The position numbers and the translations under genes were made by a program. A stretch of 64,000 nt of DNA. It comes from Lujinxingia vulgaris. Lineage in GTDB: Bacteria; Myxococcota_A; Bradymonadia; Bradymonadales; Bradymonadaceae. The stretch's first letter is position 1, and each line of letters opens with the position of its first letter. Below, piece by piece: positions 55,601-63,099 of this stretch. The notes below the pieces were generated by a model that made no database searches, was not told where the DNA came from, and worked only from the letters and a program-made list of their open reading frames with translations. Location of the stretch: positions 124,001 through 188,000 of the forward strand of contig NZ_VOSL01000054.1 of NCBI RefSeq assembly GCF_007997005.1, in the 5' to 3' direction.

Positions 55601-58600
55601 TGCGCTCCATCGCTTCGAGCGCGCGCAGGTTATCCTCCTCCACATCGAGCACGGCCTGGAACTGCTCCAGCGCCGCGTCGAGATCGCCCAGCTCTTCCGA
55701 GAGCACGCGGCCCAGAAGCGCACGCACCTCAAGGGTCTGCGCCTCGTCGAGGTCGGCGTCAAGCGCCTGGCGGTAATGCTCCACAAGCGTCGACCACTCG
55801 CCGGCCTCGCCAGCGGTCGCCTCCAACTCGGCGACCACATCGAGCTCGGAGGGGACCTCCAGATAGGCCTGACTGAAGCGGGAGAACGCCCCCTCAACAT
55901 CGTCCAGGCTATCGCGGTGCAGGCGCGCCAGCTGAAGCTGAAGGGCCTTGCGCTCGGAGGGCTCCTCGCGGTGCGAGAGCACGATCTCCAGCGCGGACTT
56001 CAACTTCCCGGCGTCTCCGGCCTCTTCGTAGATCGGAGCGAGCTGGGCGGCCGCCGCTTCATTCTCGGCGTCGAGCTGCAGCACGCGCTCAAGCTCGCGC
56101 TCGGCCCGGTTGGTGTCGTCGAGCTCTTCGCGCCAGATGCGCGCCGAGCGCAGCAGAAGCTCGATCTTGACGTCGTCTTCCTTGATCGTGCCGCTGAGCG
56201 TACCGAGAATGCGCACGAGATCGGAGTAAGCGTCGGACTCCGCGTAGAACGCTTCGAGCTCATCCCACTGACGGTTGTCGATGTAGAGACGCTCCAGGGC
56301 CTTGCGCGCCTTGAGATCCTCGGGATCGAGCGCGAGCGCGCCCTTCCAGGCCTCGGTGGCGCGCTGGCTGTCTTCCAGGCGGTCGGCGTAGAGCATGCCG
56401 AGCTTCTGGTAGAGCTTCATCGACTCGGCGGCGTCTTCGCTCTGCGCAACTTTCTGCTCGAGAATTTCAGCGAGCGCCTCATAATCGCGGTTCTTCTCGT
56501 AGAGCGTCTCCAGCGCGTCGAGGGCGTCGGCGTCCGCCGGCGCAAACGCGCGCACCTCCAGCCAGAGTTCGGTGGCGACCTCCGGCTTGCGCAGCTTGTC
56601 GGTGGCCAGGCGCGCCACCTCTTTCAACCCTTCGGCGCGCGCCTCATCGGAGTCGAAGGTCTCGATCTCGCGTTTGGAGACGTCGATCAGGCTCTCCCAG
56701 TCGCGACGCTTCTCGTACATCTCCTTGAGGAAGGTGATGGCGTCGCTGTTGTAGGGCTCGATCTCCAGGACCTGCTCGTAGGCTTTGATCGCCTCGGCCT
56801 GGTTGCGGAACTTCTCAATGAAGAGGGTGGCGATCTGGCTGTAGATCGCAACCTTTTGCTCGGCCGTCGGTACGATCTCGGCCTTGGTCTGCAGCATGTT
56901 GATCAGATCCGACGACATGTTCATGTCGCCGTAGAGATCGATCAGTTGATCGATGGCATCGAGGTCTTCGGGAGCGAGACCGAGGATCTCTTTGTAGATG
57001 TTGATCGCCATGCGATCCTGGTTCATCTCCTCGCGGTAGACGCGGATCACCTCGTAGAGCAGGTCGACCTTGTCTTCGACGCGATCCTCTTCAAGCGCTT
57101 CGACCTCCTGCTTGACGAGGTCGACGTACATCGGCCACTTGGCGGCGCGCTTGTACAGGATCTTCAGGCGGCTCTTGACCTGCTCGGCGTCGACCTGTCG
57201 CTCCAGGCGGCGCAGCGCGTCGATCTCTTTGTCGGGCTCGTTGAGCGCAGCGGCCAGATCGGCCATGCGCAGGTACACCTTGAGCGCGCGTTCTTCGGCG
57301 TCGAGATCGGCGTGGCGCTGCTCCAGGCTGCGCTGGAACTTGCGCCAGTTGGCCTGGGCTTCTTCAAGATCGGAGAGCGCGTCGAGGACCGCCTCATCGT
57401 TGACATCTTCGGCGATGGTGCGGGCCATCTCCACGTCGCTGAGCTCGTAGAGGGCGATGCGCGCGCGCAGCGCGCCGCCGCCTTCCACCTCGGAGGACTC
57501 CACAGCGTCGAGCGCGCCTTGCCAGAAGGCGTTGTCGGCGTAGAGGTAGCTGATCCGCTTGTAATATTCGAGCCCCTGACCCGTGGCGAGCGCGCGCTCA
57601 AAGAGCGCGACACCCTCATCGGCGTCGGTGGTGTGCCGCGCCTGCAAGCGCGCCGCGCGCACCAGAAGACGCAGGCCTTCTTCGCCGCCGGCGGCTTCCG
57701 CACGCTCGACCATCGAGGCAAAACGATCGCGCCAGTCACGCGAAGCGGCGGGCGCTTCGTCGGCGACAACCTCAACCTCGTCCGCCGCATCGAGCTCTTC
57801 GAGCTCGTCAAGTTCTTCAACGTCCTCAGAAGCGTCGGCCGCGTCCAGTTCCGCGGCCTCGTCGTCTTCAGACGCTTCAAGCGCCTCGGCCTCGTCGAGT
57901 TCTTCGGCCTCATCAAGAGCTTCGAGTTCGTCGACTTCGTCGGCGACCTCCAGCGCCTGTTCGTCTTCATCGGAAGCGTCCAGCGCTTCCATCTCTTCGA
58001 CGACTTCGTCAGCGTCATCGACGTCGCCGGCCGCTTCGATCTCTTCGCCTTCTTCGACGTCTGCAGATTCCAGCGCTTCGAGCTCTTCAACCTCATCGGC
58101 AGCTTCCAGCGCCTCGTCCTCGGCCTCCAGGACTTCGACCGGAAGATCCGGGAGGTTGTCGCCAACAGGCTCCGCTTCGACCTCTTCGAGCATCAGGGAC
58201 TCGTCGAGCTCCATCGTCATCGGCGCGGCTTCGGCAGCCTCGACGGGAAGCTCAGGAAGCTCTTCGGAGACAGGTTCTGGCTCGATCTCTTCAAGCATCA
58301 AAGAGTCATCGAGCTCCATCGTCATCGGCGCGGCCTCTTCTTCGACCTCTTCGACCGCCGAGATCTCCTCGAGCGCGTCGATCTCCACGCCTTCGGGCTC
58401 AAAGCCCAGCGCGACCGCAGCCTGCAGAGCTTCGGTGTTGGTGGGGTCCTGCTCCCAGGCAAAGGCAAAGCACTGGCGCGCGCTGTCCGCGCTGTCCAAA
58501 TAGTCGCGGTAGATCTCGCCGACCGTCAGCGAGAGCGCCGACTGACGCAGGGGATCGGCGGTCTGCTCGATCTCCTCGATCATCAGCGTGGCGAGCTTCT

Positions 58601-59144
58601 CCCAGGCGGCTTGCTTGCGGGCGAGCACCTGACGCGACCAGAGCGCGATGACGTTGTTCGGGTCCAGATCCAGGGCCCACTTGTAGGCGGTATCGGCCTG
58701 CTCCAGGTCGCCGACGAAGTCTTCCAGAATCGAGCCCATGCGCTGGTAGAGCCGGCTCTGGTAGCCGCCGTCGGTATCGTGTTCCAGCGCCTCGGCGAAG
58801 AAGGTCTGAAGCTGATCGGCGTCATCCTGCAACGCCAGCTGGAAGAGATACGCCTCCACGCTGACCAGGGTATCCTCCCCGACGGTCAGCGAGTGGCCGA
58901 GCAGCTCCACGCTGCGCTCCAGGTCGTTGAGGCGACCACCGGCCATGCGCGCGGCTTCGAGGTAGAGGCGAGCGGCGGCGTCACGCGAGGCAGATCCCTG
59001 CGCGCGCTGCTCGAAGATCGCCACCAGCTCGGCCAGCTCCTCGGTCGACCCGAAGGCCTCCTCCAGACGGCCCACAGGCGCGAGATCGTAGGGGTTAGCT
59101 TCCAGCTGGGCGACGTATTCCTGAACCTGGTTTTCGCGATTCAT
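46650..59144 (-). CDS. Giant TPR/HAT-like repeat protein (4164 residues), GltI-like
   Basis: A single uninterrupted frame of 12.5 kb with no signal peptide or membrane helix, so probably cytoplasmic. Residues about 1-240 are TPR-like helices. Residues about 265-345 carry two copies of a 35-residue unit (APMTMELD, SLMLEE, EPV) that share 25 identical bases (58205-58229 and 58310-58334). Residues about 340-480 are an acidic, low-complexity Glu/Ala/Asp region. From there to about residue 3890 the protein is dozens of TPR-like helix pairs (W-x-x-L-V-x-V-L-E, then A-x-x-x-Y-x-x-V-L-x-x-D-P). The last 275 residues are a different, globular domain (VYLKGDQAMGMRNANVDP, DRELAFIIAKSLTWVMP). Very large TPR scaffolds of this type include GltI of the Myxococcus gliding machinery, and the neighbours fit that set. 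Confidence 0.88.
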   Translation of the reverse strand: MNRENQVQEYVAQLEANPYDLAPVGRLEEAFGSTEELAELVAIFEQRAQGSASRDAAARLYLEAARMAGGRLNDLERSVELLGHSLTVGEDTLVSVEAYLFQLALQDDADQLQTFFAEALEHDTDGGYQSRLYQRMGSILEDFVGDLEQADTAYKWALDLDPNNVIALWSRQVLARKQAAWEKLATLMIEEIEQTADPLRQSALSLTVGEIYRDYLDSADSARQCFAFAWEQDPTNTEALQAAVALGFEPEGVEIDALEEISAVEEVEEEAAPMTMELDDSLMLEEIEPEPVSEELPELPVEAAEAAPMTMELDESLMLEEVEAEPVGDNLPDLPVEVLEAEDEALEAADEVEELEALESADVEEGEEIEAAGDVDDADEVVEEMEALDASDEDEQALEVADEVDELEALDEAEELDEAEALEASEDDEAAELDAADASEDVEELDELEELDAADEVEVVADEAPAASRDWRDRFASMVERAEAAGGEEGLRLLVRAARLQARHTTDADEGVALFERALATGQGLEYYKRISYLYADNAFWQGALDAVESSEVEGGGALRARIALYELSDVEMARTIAEDVNDEAVLDALSDLEEAQANWRKFQRSLEQRHADLDAEERALKVYLRMADLAAALNEPDKEIDALRRLERQVDAEQVKSRLKILYKRAAKWPMYVDLVKQEVEALEEDRVEDKVDLLYEVIRVYREEMNQDRMAINIYKEILGLAPEDLDAIDQLIDLYGDMNMSSDLINMLQTKAEIVPTAEQKVAIYSQIATLFIEKFRNQAEAIKAYEQVLEIEPYNSDAITFLKEMYEKRRDWESLIDVSKREIETFDSDEARAEGLKEVARLATDKLRKPEVATELWLEVRAFAPADADALDALETLYEKNRDYEALAEILEQKVAQSEDAAESMKLYQKLGMLYADRLEDSQRATEAWKGALALDPEDLKARKALERLYIDNRQWDELEAFYAESDAYSDLVRILGTLSGTIKEDDVKIELLLRSARIWREELDDTNRAERELERVLQLDAENEAAAAQLAPIYEEAGDAGKLKSALEIVLSHREEPSERKALQLQLARLHRDSLDDVEGAFSRFSQAYLEVPSELDVVAELEATAGEAGEWSTLVEHYRQALDADLDEAQTLEVRALLGRVLSEELGDLDAALEQFQAVLDVEEDNLRALEAMERIYFASARWDDLMQVYRHRLELEDDRDARVQILQGMARIAEVEASDVVTAIARHNEALELDPHNFTSLAELHRLYAQEDEYADLADVIRKEIDLVERRARLKSRRYATNLVDIEALIGEGAPQERSMFGEGFAGGDDVEDVLADLSDDSVAQEIAAESGDEDSAAEAVEAAQEEAIEGIEDLDTIDLGAPAYYTEEDVEFLSALRFELGLVCMDHLGEVEEAVAALAKVVLWRPDHAEACQALERLLDDELFKAGVATILEPVYEVHGRWEDLVSSLSIQAEAADEPEAARELERRAGDVLLNELGEGARAFERYARVIASDPADASAREQLYRIAHELELWDELVVACEAVLPEIEDDALRVDYFFVLATVNAERREAYDDARRNLEEVLLIDAGSARALDDLEELFITTEAWRDLLEVFDRKIEQAEEAAEAEALKFRKAQVWENLLEDAHQAIAIYLEILDDAPENLRAYAELDRIYEAEAMWNELATNLEAELELVDEEAQLPIKNRLAALVEAQLGDASRAVDLYEEVLDADADNMAANAAMEVLMMQEGAPRARISKILEPIYIARGDAARQVAALEVQVEVSQDPDERVALLHRIAALHEGELQDIASAFVTYARALRDDVANEATLDNLYRIGEATQSFEELVQVFEQEAEYQTDPDVKRDMMRRAAAIYIEPLAELDRATVHLHAVLELFPADLETVEELETIYRHTQEWSELVQILVTKSELVEDLDERKDLLHQAGTLFEDILSGPDEAVEVYHRALAIDEADRHAIDRLEVLYTEMERWHDLLEIYQRKLDLADDDAARKDLLYVMGAIYQEHLQQPDDAIDTYRRVLDLDASEKNALEKLDELFEATEQWHELLETLEQQLQLSPYAEEIETLKYRSGRLWEVQLGDALRAVEVYQDVLSQNPQHQPSIEALEGLVERNEQSVEAAQVLQPLYQDAGQWEKLVWVYRLLIDATEDPDRRIELYKEVGPIVEERMGDKAEAFTTYVEALNVDAGRVEIVDTLERLAGELGAWDVFIEQIDQRLVSVTDFEVATALHLRVARIFEEELDQPQQAITRFTRVLEIEPEQTDAILALDRLYQREGEWANLAEILRTRIFSSEEPAEAMELRLRLGLLYQAALDDAENAISTYQEVLLEEPDNAQAIDNLEQMFMEGRQVQRISDILEPYYLEKGQHEKLVEIYLQRLEMLDDPIERYELLTQVARIFLDPLQDFGRAMQAYGAALVERPDDEMAIAELDRLAEQTLDWGAAASFYADALESPQITDDAALDLWLRVATILDARLEQFEDAEMAYLKVLELDPTHAEALAALDRIYLAQARWADLAGVLERRVEGTYDELEVVELNFRLAQVFAEQLTDYDQAVSTYERILSIQPDHEQALANLEQIHTALQSWEPLFDVLERRSQLTHDPDEQADYQARMARIAEDMLGRTDDAVDLWERASELRPDDRMALGELRRLYLDGERWDDLVGVLRREVELSQDPDEQLNLYESLGTIYGEYLNDEIQAQDAWTAVLGLDARHLPALEALRDIATRQADYQQQADMVERLIAHEQVAHERKLDLWVELGRVQGDMLMNPEAAIDAWKNVLGLDPGHEQALDELEGLYLQESRWEEAAQVLELKADRMQDAEQQIELLTRVAEIWETKLLDRDQAVQFHRAVLEIDPMRMSASRALEAIFVEQGTAEGFEQLAGVYLDRAEMVGDDIFERVENLRNAARIFEENLMQPENALVVLLSAFGPETMSDEALIADIERLARQTGLWEEAVSRFGDVLRAIDDSPEAAELHRLVGQWRATELNQPDEAVYHLQRALAINPDSVEILEMLEGLYRRLAAWPELAQVLRTQVDLVSEPDSRVELWRKLGELSEMQLGEVDQAVEAYREILVIDPTDILAMESLERVFETFERWEELVAVLEQKAGATYDPDAIVAIKSRAAELWEVQLGDIGQAIMAYRDVLTVDQTHAPTLEALERLYTQSGQWDELVDVLEQRLALTHEPDAQVAIYGKMAGVFEGQFGDMERAVESYNNILMVDVENVTAIENLERLYHALERWFELVDVLQRHIELSQRGEEKVALYTELGRVQRDQVRDPHSAIEAFNAALGLEPINPQLWSELAQLHESTSNWESAVEAYNRLADQLEDPAERVDVYFRAGQLMESQLHDHANAEDAYLSALRLEPTHPGVLDAVRNLLAIQQEWQSLIRVLKAAEEATRDLSAKAALQCEIGKVYEEQVGDEVSALRYYESALELEPRITEAAEPLIDVYVRERRFERAIPLLEMVIGVFSQGSAPASELHRRQLQLAQAYDQLAQPERALVAYRNAYELDPNDMETLKGLGQLLYAREEWEQASKVLQALQLHHADKLETPELAEIYFRLGSVRKTLGEMRKASQYFEKTLELSPQHRPTLVNLVEVSEAQSKWEDVVHYTRWLLDAESDPTARFAHLSKMGDLLATKLNQPPAAVDAYEQALALEPKSVVILRKLLDLYTKTRQWHEAVDILKRIIEQEQDPGRIAKYYYTAAVIYRDEIDDPMQAVALFDETLDVDVKMLKAFEAIDRILTKQKEWKELSRAYRRMLHRVSEHDDGQMESVKTLLWQNLGEIYRTRLGDMETAIEAYKIAVGLNPSDEKLRLILAELYEKTGSDPEGAIEQHRALIELDQFRVESYRVLFKSYIQTKQYDKAWCMAGALSFLQSASEQEETFYRKYLGAHMQPARGTFNEEMYKRLYHPRQDVLITYIMTVLGQGLRPMYSLASIKDWGVHKKRDLVDLEEQTPFNNVYRYVAQTMQLLPAPRVYLKGDQAMGMRNANVDPAAVIIGGDVRQKSGDRELAFIIAKSLTWVMPRHYVGSIGQPTEFLKLLFMALMDITDPSLGIGATLGEQGAPIKEELMALPGPMLMQAQKAMKQFLSKGQNPNLSEWVLAVEHTAIRMGLLICGDLHTAAGCIKSDLVPMGKASVKEKIRELVLFSISEEYFQLREELGLAIGK

Positions 59145-59428
59145 GTGCTCTTTGGTCGGCCTGGAGGGTAAGGAAGAGAGCGCCGGCCCGCAGTCCGCGG
59201 GGCCTTTGCTCAGGGCGTCGACGTCAACCGCCCGGCTCGGTCATAGGGGGCCCGCAGCCAGCGCCTTGGCGCCGCCTGCATCAGGGACCTCTAAAGGGGG
59301 AAAGGTCTGAACATCACACTTCAACGTGACCATCGAAAATCGTTGGCCGAGGTATACCACAGCGCTCCGAAGAGCGGCAACGCGCCGTATGACGATCATC
59401 GCGACAGCACGCGCCCCTGCCGGAACTG

Positions 59429-60364
59429 CTACTTCTCTTCGTCTTCTTGAAGCTCGGTCAGCAATGCCTGAGCTGCAGCCTGGCGCGCCACATCCTGGGT
59501 GGCCGCACCGCTGGCCAGAAAGCTCTCCAGCTGCGCGACGGCCCCGTCGGTGTCACCGCGGCGGTGGTGGGCGACGGCGAGATTGAAGTTGGCGGAACCG
59601 TGCCCGGGCTCTTGCTTCATCGTCGCCTCAAAGCTCTGGGCGGCCTCATCGAAGCGCCCAAGCTCCATGCGCGCCACGCCCAGGCCGTGCAGAAGACGGG
59701 TGGAGGTCGCGTTGTTTTGAACCCCGTTCTCGTAGACCTGCACCGCGTGGTCGCTCAGCCCGAAACGAAGGTAGAGGTCGGCCAGCGCGTGGTAATGCTC
59801 GCCGCCCGGATCTTCTTTACTCATGCGCAGGCGCGGGTTCGTCTCAATGGCCCGGGTGTAACTTGCGACGGCGTCGGTGTGGTTGCCCAGGCGGTCCTGG
59901 GTCAGCCCCAGCCGAAACCACGCGCGTGAGAAGGTCTCGTCATTGGCCACCGCCTTCTCAAACTGAGTGACGGCATCATCGAGCTTGCCCTGGTCAACGA
60001 GCGCGGTGCCCAGCCGGTAGGCGTACTGGGCGTTGGTCGGCTCAAGATCCAGCGCGCGGCGGTAGCCGCGGGCGGCCTCCTCGTAGTTGTTGAGGCGCAT
60101 CTGGTAGACCTGCCCCAGAAGGTAGGCGGCTTCGGCGAAGGTCGGATCAATGCGCAGCGCCTCCTCCATATGCTCGACCGCCTCGCTGGACGAGCCGGCC
60201 TGAAAGGCCTCCATCCCCACATTGAGTTCACGAACTGCGGCGGTCCGGTCGGCGTTGCATCCCACCAGAACACACGCCACAAGCAAGCTCATCAGGAGCG
60301 CCTTCACACGCGCCCTCCCCTTTGCTTCGACGCACCTGGTCTTCACACGGCTGGGCAGACTCAT
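59429..60364 (-). CDS. TPR lipoprotein (GltE/AglT-like)
   Basis: From ATG 60364, after GGAGGAAG, the product has 311 residues. The frame is open to 60502 but only this start gives the site and the lipoprotein leader (ALLMSLLVACVLVGC). The mature part is a run of about seven TPRs, e.g. AEAAYLLGQVYQM and AYRLGTALVDQGKLDDAVTQFEKA. TPR lipoproteins anchor multiprotein envelope complexes. The gene lies 284 bases upstream of the giant TPR gene on the same strand and after the FHA-TonB-like gene, separated by a weak terminator. In Myxococcus the glt locus also has such a TPR lipoprotein. Confidence 0.83.
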   Translation of the reverse strand: MSLPSRVKTRCVEAKGRARVKALLMSLLVACVLVGCNADRTAAVRELNVGMEAFQAGSSSEAVEHMEEALRIDPTFAEAAYLLGQVYQMRLNNYEEAARGYRRALDLEPTNAQYAYRLGTALVDQGKLDDAVTQFEKAVANDETFSRAWFRLGLTQDRLGNHTDAVASYTRAIETNPRLRMSKEDPGGEHYHALADLYLRFGLSDHAVQVYENGVQNNATSTRLLHGLGVARMELGRFDEAAQSFEATMKQEPGHGSANFNLAVAHHRRGDTDGAVAQLESFLASGAATQDVARQAAAQALLTELQEDEEK

Positions 60365-60557
60365 CAATCGCTTCCTCCGGTCAAAACGTGAGTTCAACGC
60401 TCCGGCGCCCCGGGGCACGGGATGCGGCAACGTCATCGTACCCCCTGCGCCGAAGCGCTGACAACCGGGCAAGTGTTGCGATTCGATCGGGGTGCGAAAC
60501 ATCCTTCGGCACGACCACGCATCGCCCGAGGCCCGTTGACGTCACGAAGCTGTAAAC

Positions 60558-60587
60558 GCAAAAGGCCCCCTCTCGGGAGCCTTTTGG
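60558..60587. terminator. Intrinsic terminator after the FHA-TonB-like gene
   Basis: AAAAGGCCCCC (60560-60570) pairs with GGGAGCCTTTT (60575-60585); on the minus strand the single mismatch becomes a G-U pair. The loop is four bases. The stem itself ends in TTTT on either strand, so it may work in both directions. It lies 30 bases after the stop at 60615. Confidence 0.75.
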
Positions 60588-60614
60588 TCGTAGCAGTCCT
60601 TCACGCCTGAGTGT

Positions 60615-62612
60615 TCAGGAGCTGAAGTTGAAGGGGTAGTTCACGTTGACGATCCCCCCGCCCTTGGGCTCGGGGAAGACCCAGCGGCGAATGCGCTGCG
60701 TCATGCACTGCTCTACCGCGGAGTTGTTCATCGACGTCTCCGTCACCGAAGCGATCGTGACCGAACCGGTCGGGGAGATCACCCAGCGCACGGTGATGCG
60801 CCCGGCGAGGTTGGGGTTGCGCTGGAGTTCTTGCTCATAGCAGTGCTGCATCTCGCGGCGGTGCTGACGCACGACACGCTGAATGATCTCCCGGTCGAGT
60901 GAGCCCTGAACCGCCGGGCGACCCGGAATGATCTTGGGCTGACGGACTTCGCGATCGCCCAGGTTGGCGCCGTCACGGCCGTAATTGCCGCCGCCTTTGC
61001 CCCCACCACCACGGCCCGCGGTACCGACCTGGGCCATACCAATGCCGCGCTCCGAGACACCGCCGCCGCCGCGACCGGCACCGGCCAGTCCCAGACCACC
61101 GACACCGGCGGCCGCGCCAGCCTGGCTACCGGTCATATTACCCAGGGCGTGCATCGCGTCGCTGCCCACCGAGGTGTCACCCGAGCCCCACATGCTGCTG
61201 AGCGACGCGTCGTTAAAGGCCGCCAGCGCACCGGTATTCAGGGCGATCTCGGTGTCGCGCGCCTTGCGAAGCTCGATCTCATCGTTGGTCTCAGGTCCCT
61301 GAACGGCCAGGTGGTTGTCGGCCTCTTCGGCCATCTCATCGCCGGCTTCGCCCTCGTCGCCCTTCTGCGCGGCCGCCTCTTCCGTATCGGCACCGCCTTC
61401 GAGCCAGTCGGGGACTTCCTCTTCGATCTCTTCCTGCTCCGGCGGCGCGAGCAGCTCCACGAAGCGGTCCTGAGCCTGGAACTCATGAAGCTCAAACGCC
61501 CCGTGCCCCTCCGGCCAGGAGAAGACCATCACCAGGAAGAGGATGTGCAGCATAGCGCTGGCCGCGTGGTAAGGGATGGGCTGGCGGTCGATCGCCATCA
61601 TCCCACCACCGAGCGCCGGCATGGTCGTAAAGTGGATCAGGAAAGTGTTCGAGCCAAACTCCACCCGCACGCTGGTGCGCGGCCCCATCGCGATGCTGTA
61701 GCCACCGGCCACCTCGGAGCTCCCCGTAGCGAGCCCGCGGCTGATGGCCTCGGCCAGCGTAAACTGCTGACCCTCGTGCTGAATCAGGCCTTCCATCTGC
61801 GCCGAGACGTTAACCCGGTAGCCGCCGCCCTCGCTGTAGCTGACCAGCGGGAACTTCGGCTGATTGACCAGCGGGTCTTCGACCACGAAGTCGTTGGTCT
61901 CGTCCGGGCCGATGATCACCGAGCGCGGATCTTCGTAGGCGTTGACCGCCAGGACGTGGTCGCTCCACAAAAACGCCACTTCCAGGGTCTGCCCGCCCAC
62001 CGGATCGAAGAAGCGCTCGGTGTACAACTCGGTATCACTCGGGCCCTTCTCACCGGCGGGATCCGGGGTCGCCACCCACTCGCCCTGAGGATCGTAGAAG
62101 CCGTGGGCGACCTGCCAGGCTCCCTGATCATCGTGGTAGCCGTAACCGTAGTGGTAGGTGCCCTCCTCGTCGTAATAACCGGGGATGTAATTGCCGGCGT
62201 CGTCGTAGTAGCCCTCCATGGTGAAGGGCTGCACCACCGAGCCATCCTCAAGGCGAATGTAGCCCTCGGGAAGCTCGCCGGTGGCGGCGAACGCGGCGGC
62301 CGGGCTGGCCGCTACCTCCACAACCTCGGAGAGACGCACCACAGTGTCGCCGAACTGCAACTCATCGCCCGCGCCCACCGCCGCCTTGGTGATCTTCTCA
62401 CCGTTGACGTAGGTGCCCGAGGCGCTGCCCAGGTCGATCGCCACGAAGCTGCCGTCGGGCTGACGCTCCAGCACCGCGTGAATGCGCGAGACACGATCGT
62501 CATCCAGCCGGATGTGCGAGCTGGAGAGCTTGCCGACCTTGACGTTGTCCTGCTCGAGCTTGACCGTCGAGACGACCTGACCGGCTTGAATAATTTCGGC
62601 TTGAAGCATCAT
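60615..62612 (-). CDS. FHA domain and TonB/AgmX-type C-terminal protein (GltG/GltJ-like)
   Basis: The 665-residue protein starts with an FHA domain (residues about 20-95: VKVGKLSSSHIRLDD, VSRIHAVLE, GSASGTYVNGEKI), which binds phosphothreonine. Residues 134-180 are Gly/Tyr/Asp-rich repeats (GYYDDAGNY, GYYDEEGTY, GFYDPQGEW). A membrane helix lies near residue 355 (HAASAMLHILFLVMVFSW). A Pro/Glu/Gly-rich periplasmic stretch leads to a TonB/AgmX-PglI C-terminal domain (VVRQHRREMQHCYEQEL, GSVTIASVTETSMNN). GGAG precedes the first ATG of two in a row. By family it passes force or signals from the inner membrane to the envelope; FHA suggests control by a Ser/Thr kinase. Confidence 0.9.
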   Translation of the reverse strand: MMLQAEIIQAGQVVSTVKLEQDNVKVGKLSSSHIRLDDDRVSRIHAVLERQPDGSFVAIDLGSASGTYVNGEKITKAAVGAGDELQFGDTVVRLSEVVEVAASPAAAFAATGELPEGYIRLEDGSVVQPFTMEGYYDDAGNYIPGYYDEEGTYHYGYGYHDDQGAWQVAHGFYDPQGEWVATPDPAGEKGPSDTELYTERFFDPVGGQTLEVAFLWSDHVLAVNAYEDPRSVIIGPDETNDFVVEDPLVNQPKFPLVSYSEGGGYRVNVSAQMEGLIQHEGQQFTLAEAISRGLATGSSEVAGGYSIAMGPRTSVRVEFGSNTFLIHFTTMPALGGGMMAIDRQPIPYHAASAMLHILFLVMVFSWPEGHGAFELHEFQAQDRFVELLAPPEQEEIEEEVPDWLEGGADTEEAAAQKGDEGEAGDEMAEEADNHLAVQGPETNDEIELRKARDTEIALNTGALAAFNDASLSSMWGSGDTSVGSDAMHALGNMTGSQAGAAAGVGGLGLAGAGRGGGGVSERGIGMAQVGTAGRGGGGKGGGNYGRDGANLGDREVRQPKIIPGRPAVQGSLDREIIQRVVRQHRREMQHCYEQELQRNPNLAGRITVRWVISPTGSVTIASVTETSMNNSAVEQCMTQRIRRWVFPEPKGGGIVNVNYPFNFSS

Positions 62613-62676
62613 GCAATCTCCACTCGTGGCGTGTGCGATTCACACGCACCCGGGCTGCGGCTGCCAACCCTGCAAA

Positions 62677-62967
62677 CTAGAGCGTCTCAACACTCTTGAG
62701 CATCTCAGGGATAAAGTCCTGACGGATGTTGATCAGGCTGCTGGTCTTGCCTCGCTGATCGCCGGTGATGTTCTCACCGTCGGGGCGAATGAGGTTACCG
62801 GTGAGGTCCTCACCGTCGAAGTCGTAGGTGGTCTCCTGCTCGTAGACCACGCCCTCATCGCCGGCCTGACCGCTGGCCGCGCCGGCCTCCGGCAAGGACT
62901 GAGCGAAGGACACCGCCGGGGCCATCATCCCCAGCGCTACCAAACCTGTTAAGAACGCGCGTTTCAT
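62677..62967 (-). CDS. Small exported protein of the glt-like cluster
   Basis: From ATG 62967, after GAGGAG, the product has 96 residues. A signal peptide (LTGLVALGMMAPAVSFAQS) is followed by an acidic linker and a conserved-looking tail (ETTYDFDGEDLTGNLIRP, SSLINIRQDFIPEMLKSV). This tail form is the kind seen in small periplasmic proteins next to FHA-TonB genes of Deltaproteobacteria, which I recall only as a pattern. It lies between the TPR protein and the FHA-TonB-like protein on the same strand. Confidence 0.72.
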   Translation of the reverse strand: MKRAFLTGLVALGMMAPAVSFAQSLPEAGAASGQAGDEGVVYEQETTYDFDGEDLTGNLIRPDGENITGDQRGKTSSLINIRQDFIPEMLKSVETL

Positions 62968-63099
62968 CGCTTCGTCTCCTCGATCCGGGCGCCTGGTGCG
63001 CCCCGCGATCACCTGATTGTTCGCTTCAGTATGCTCCAAGAAGAGTAACACACCGATGAAAACCCTGCCAAACCCCGGTTGGGTAAAGGGACGTAAAGA

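Noticed and set aside
57583-58503. Serine-rich plus-strand frame
   Set aside because: It is the antisense reading of the acidic Glu/Asp/Ala region of the giant protein; poly-Ser arises from GAG/GAA codons read on the other strand.
47076-59171. Two very long plus-strand frames (47076-52928 and 52989-59171, about 1950 and 2060 residues) opposite the giant TPR gene
   Set aside because: They are antisense shadows of the giant gene: high third-position G+C and the repeat's codon bias leave stop codons rare on the opposite strand. The translations are runs of His/Arg/Gln/Leu/Val without family features.
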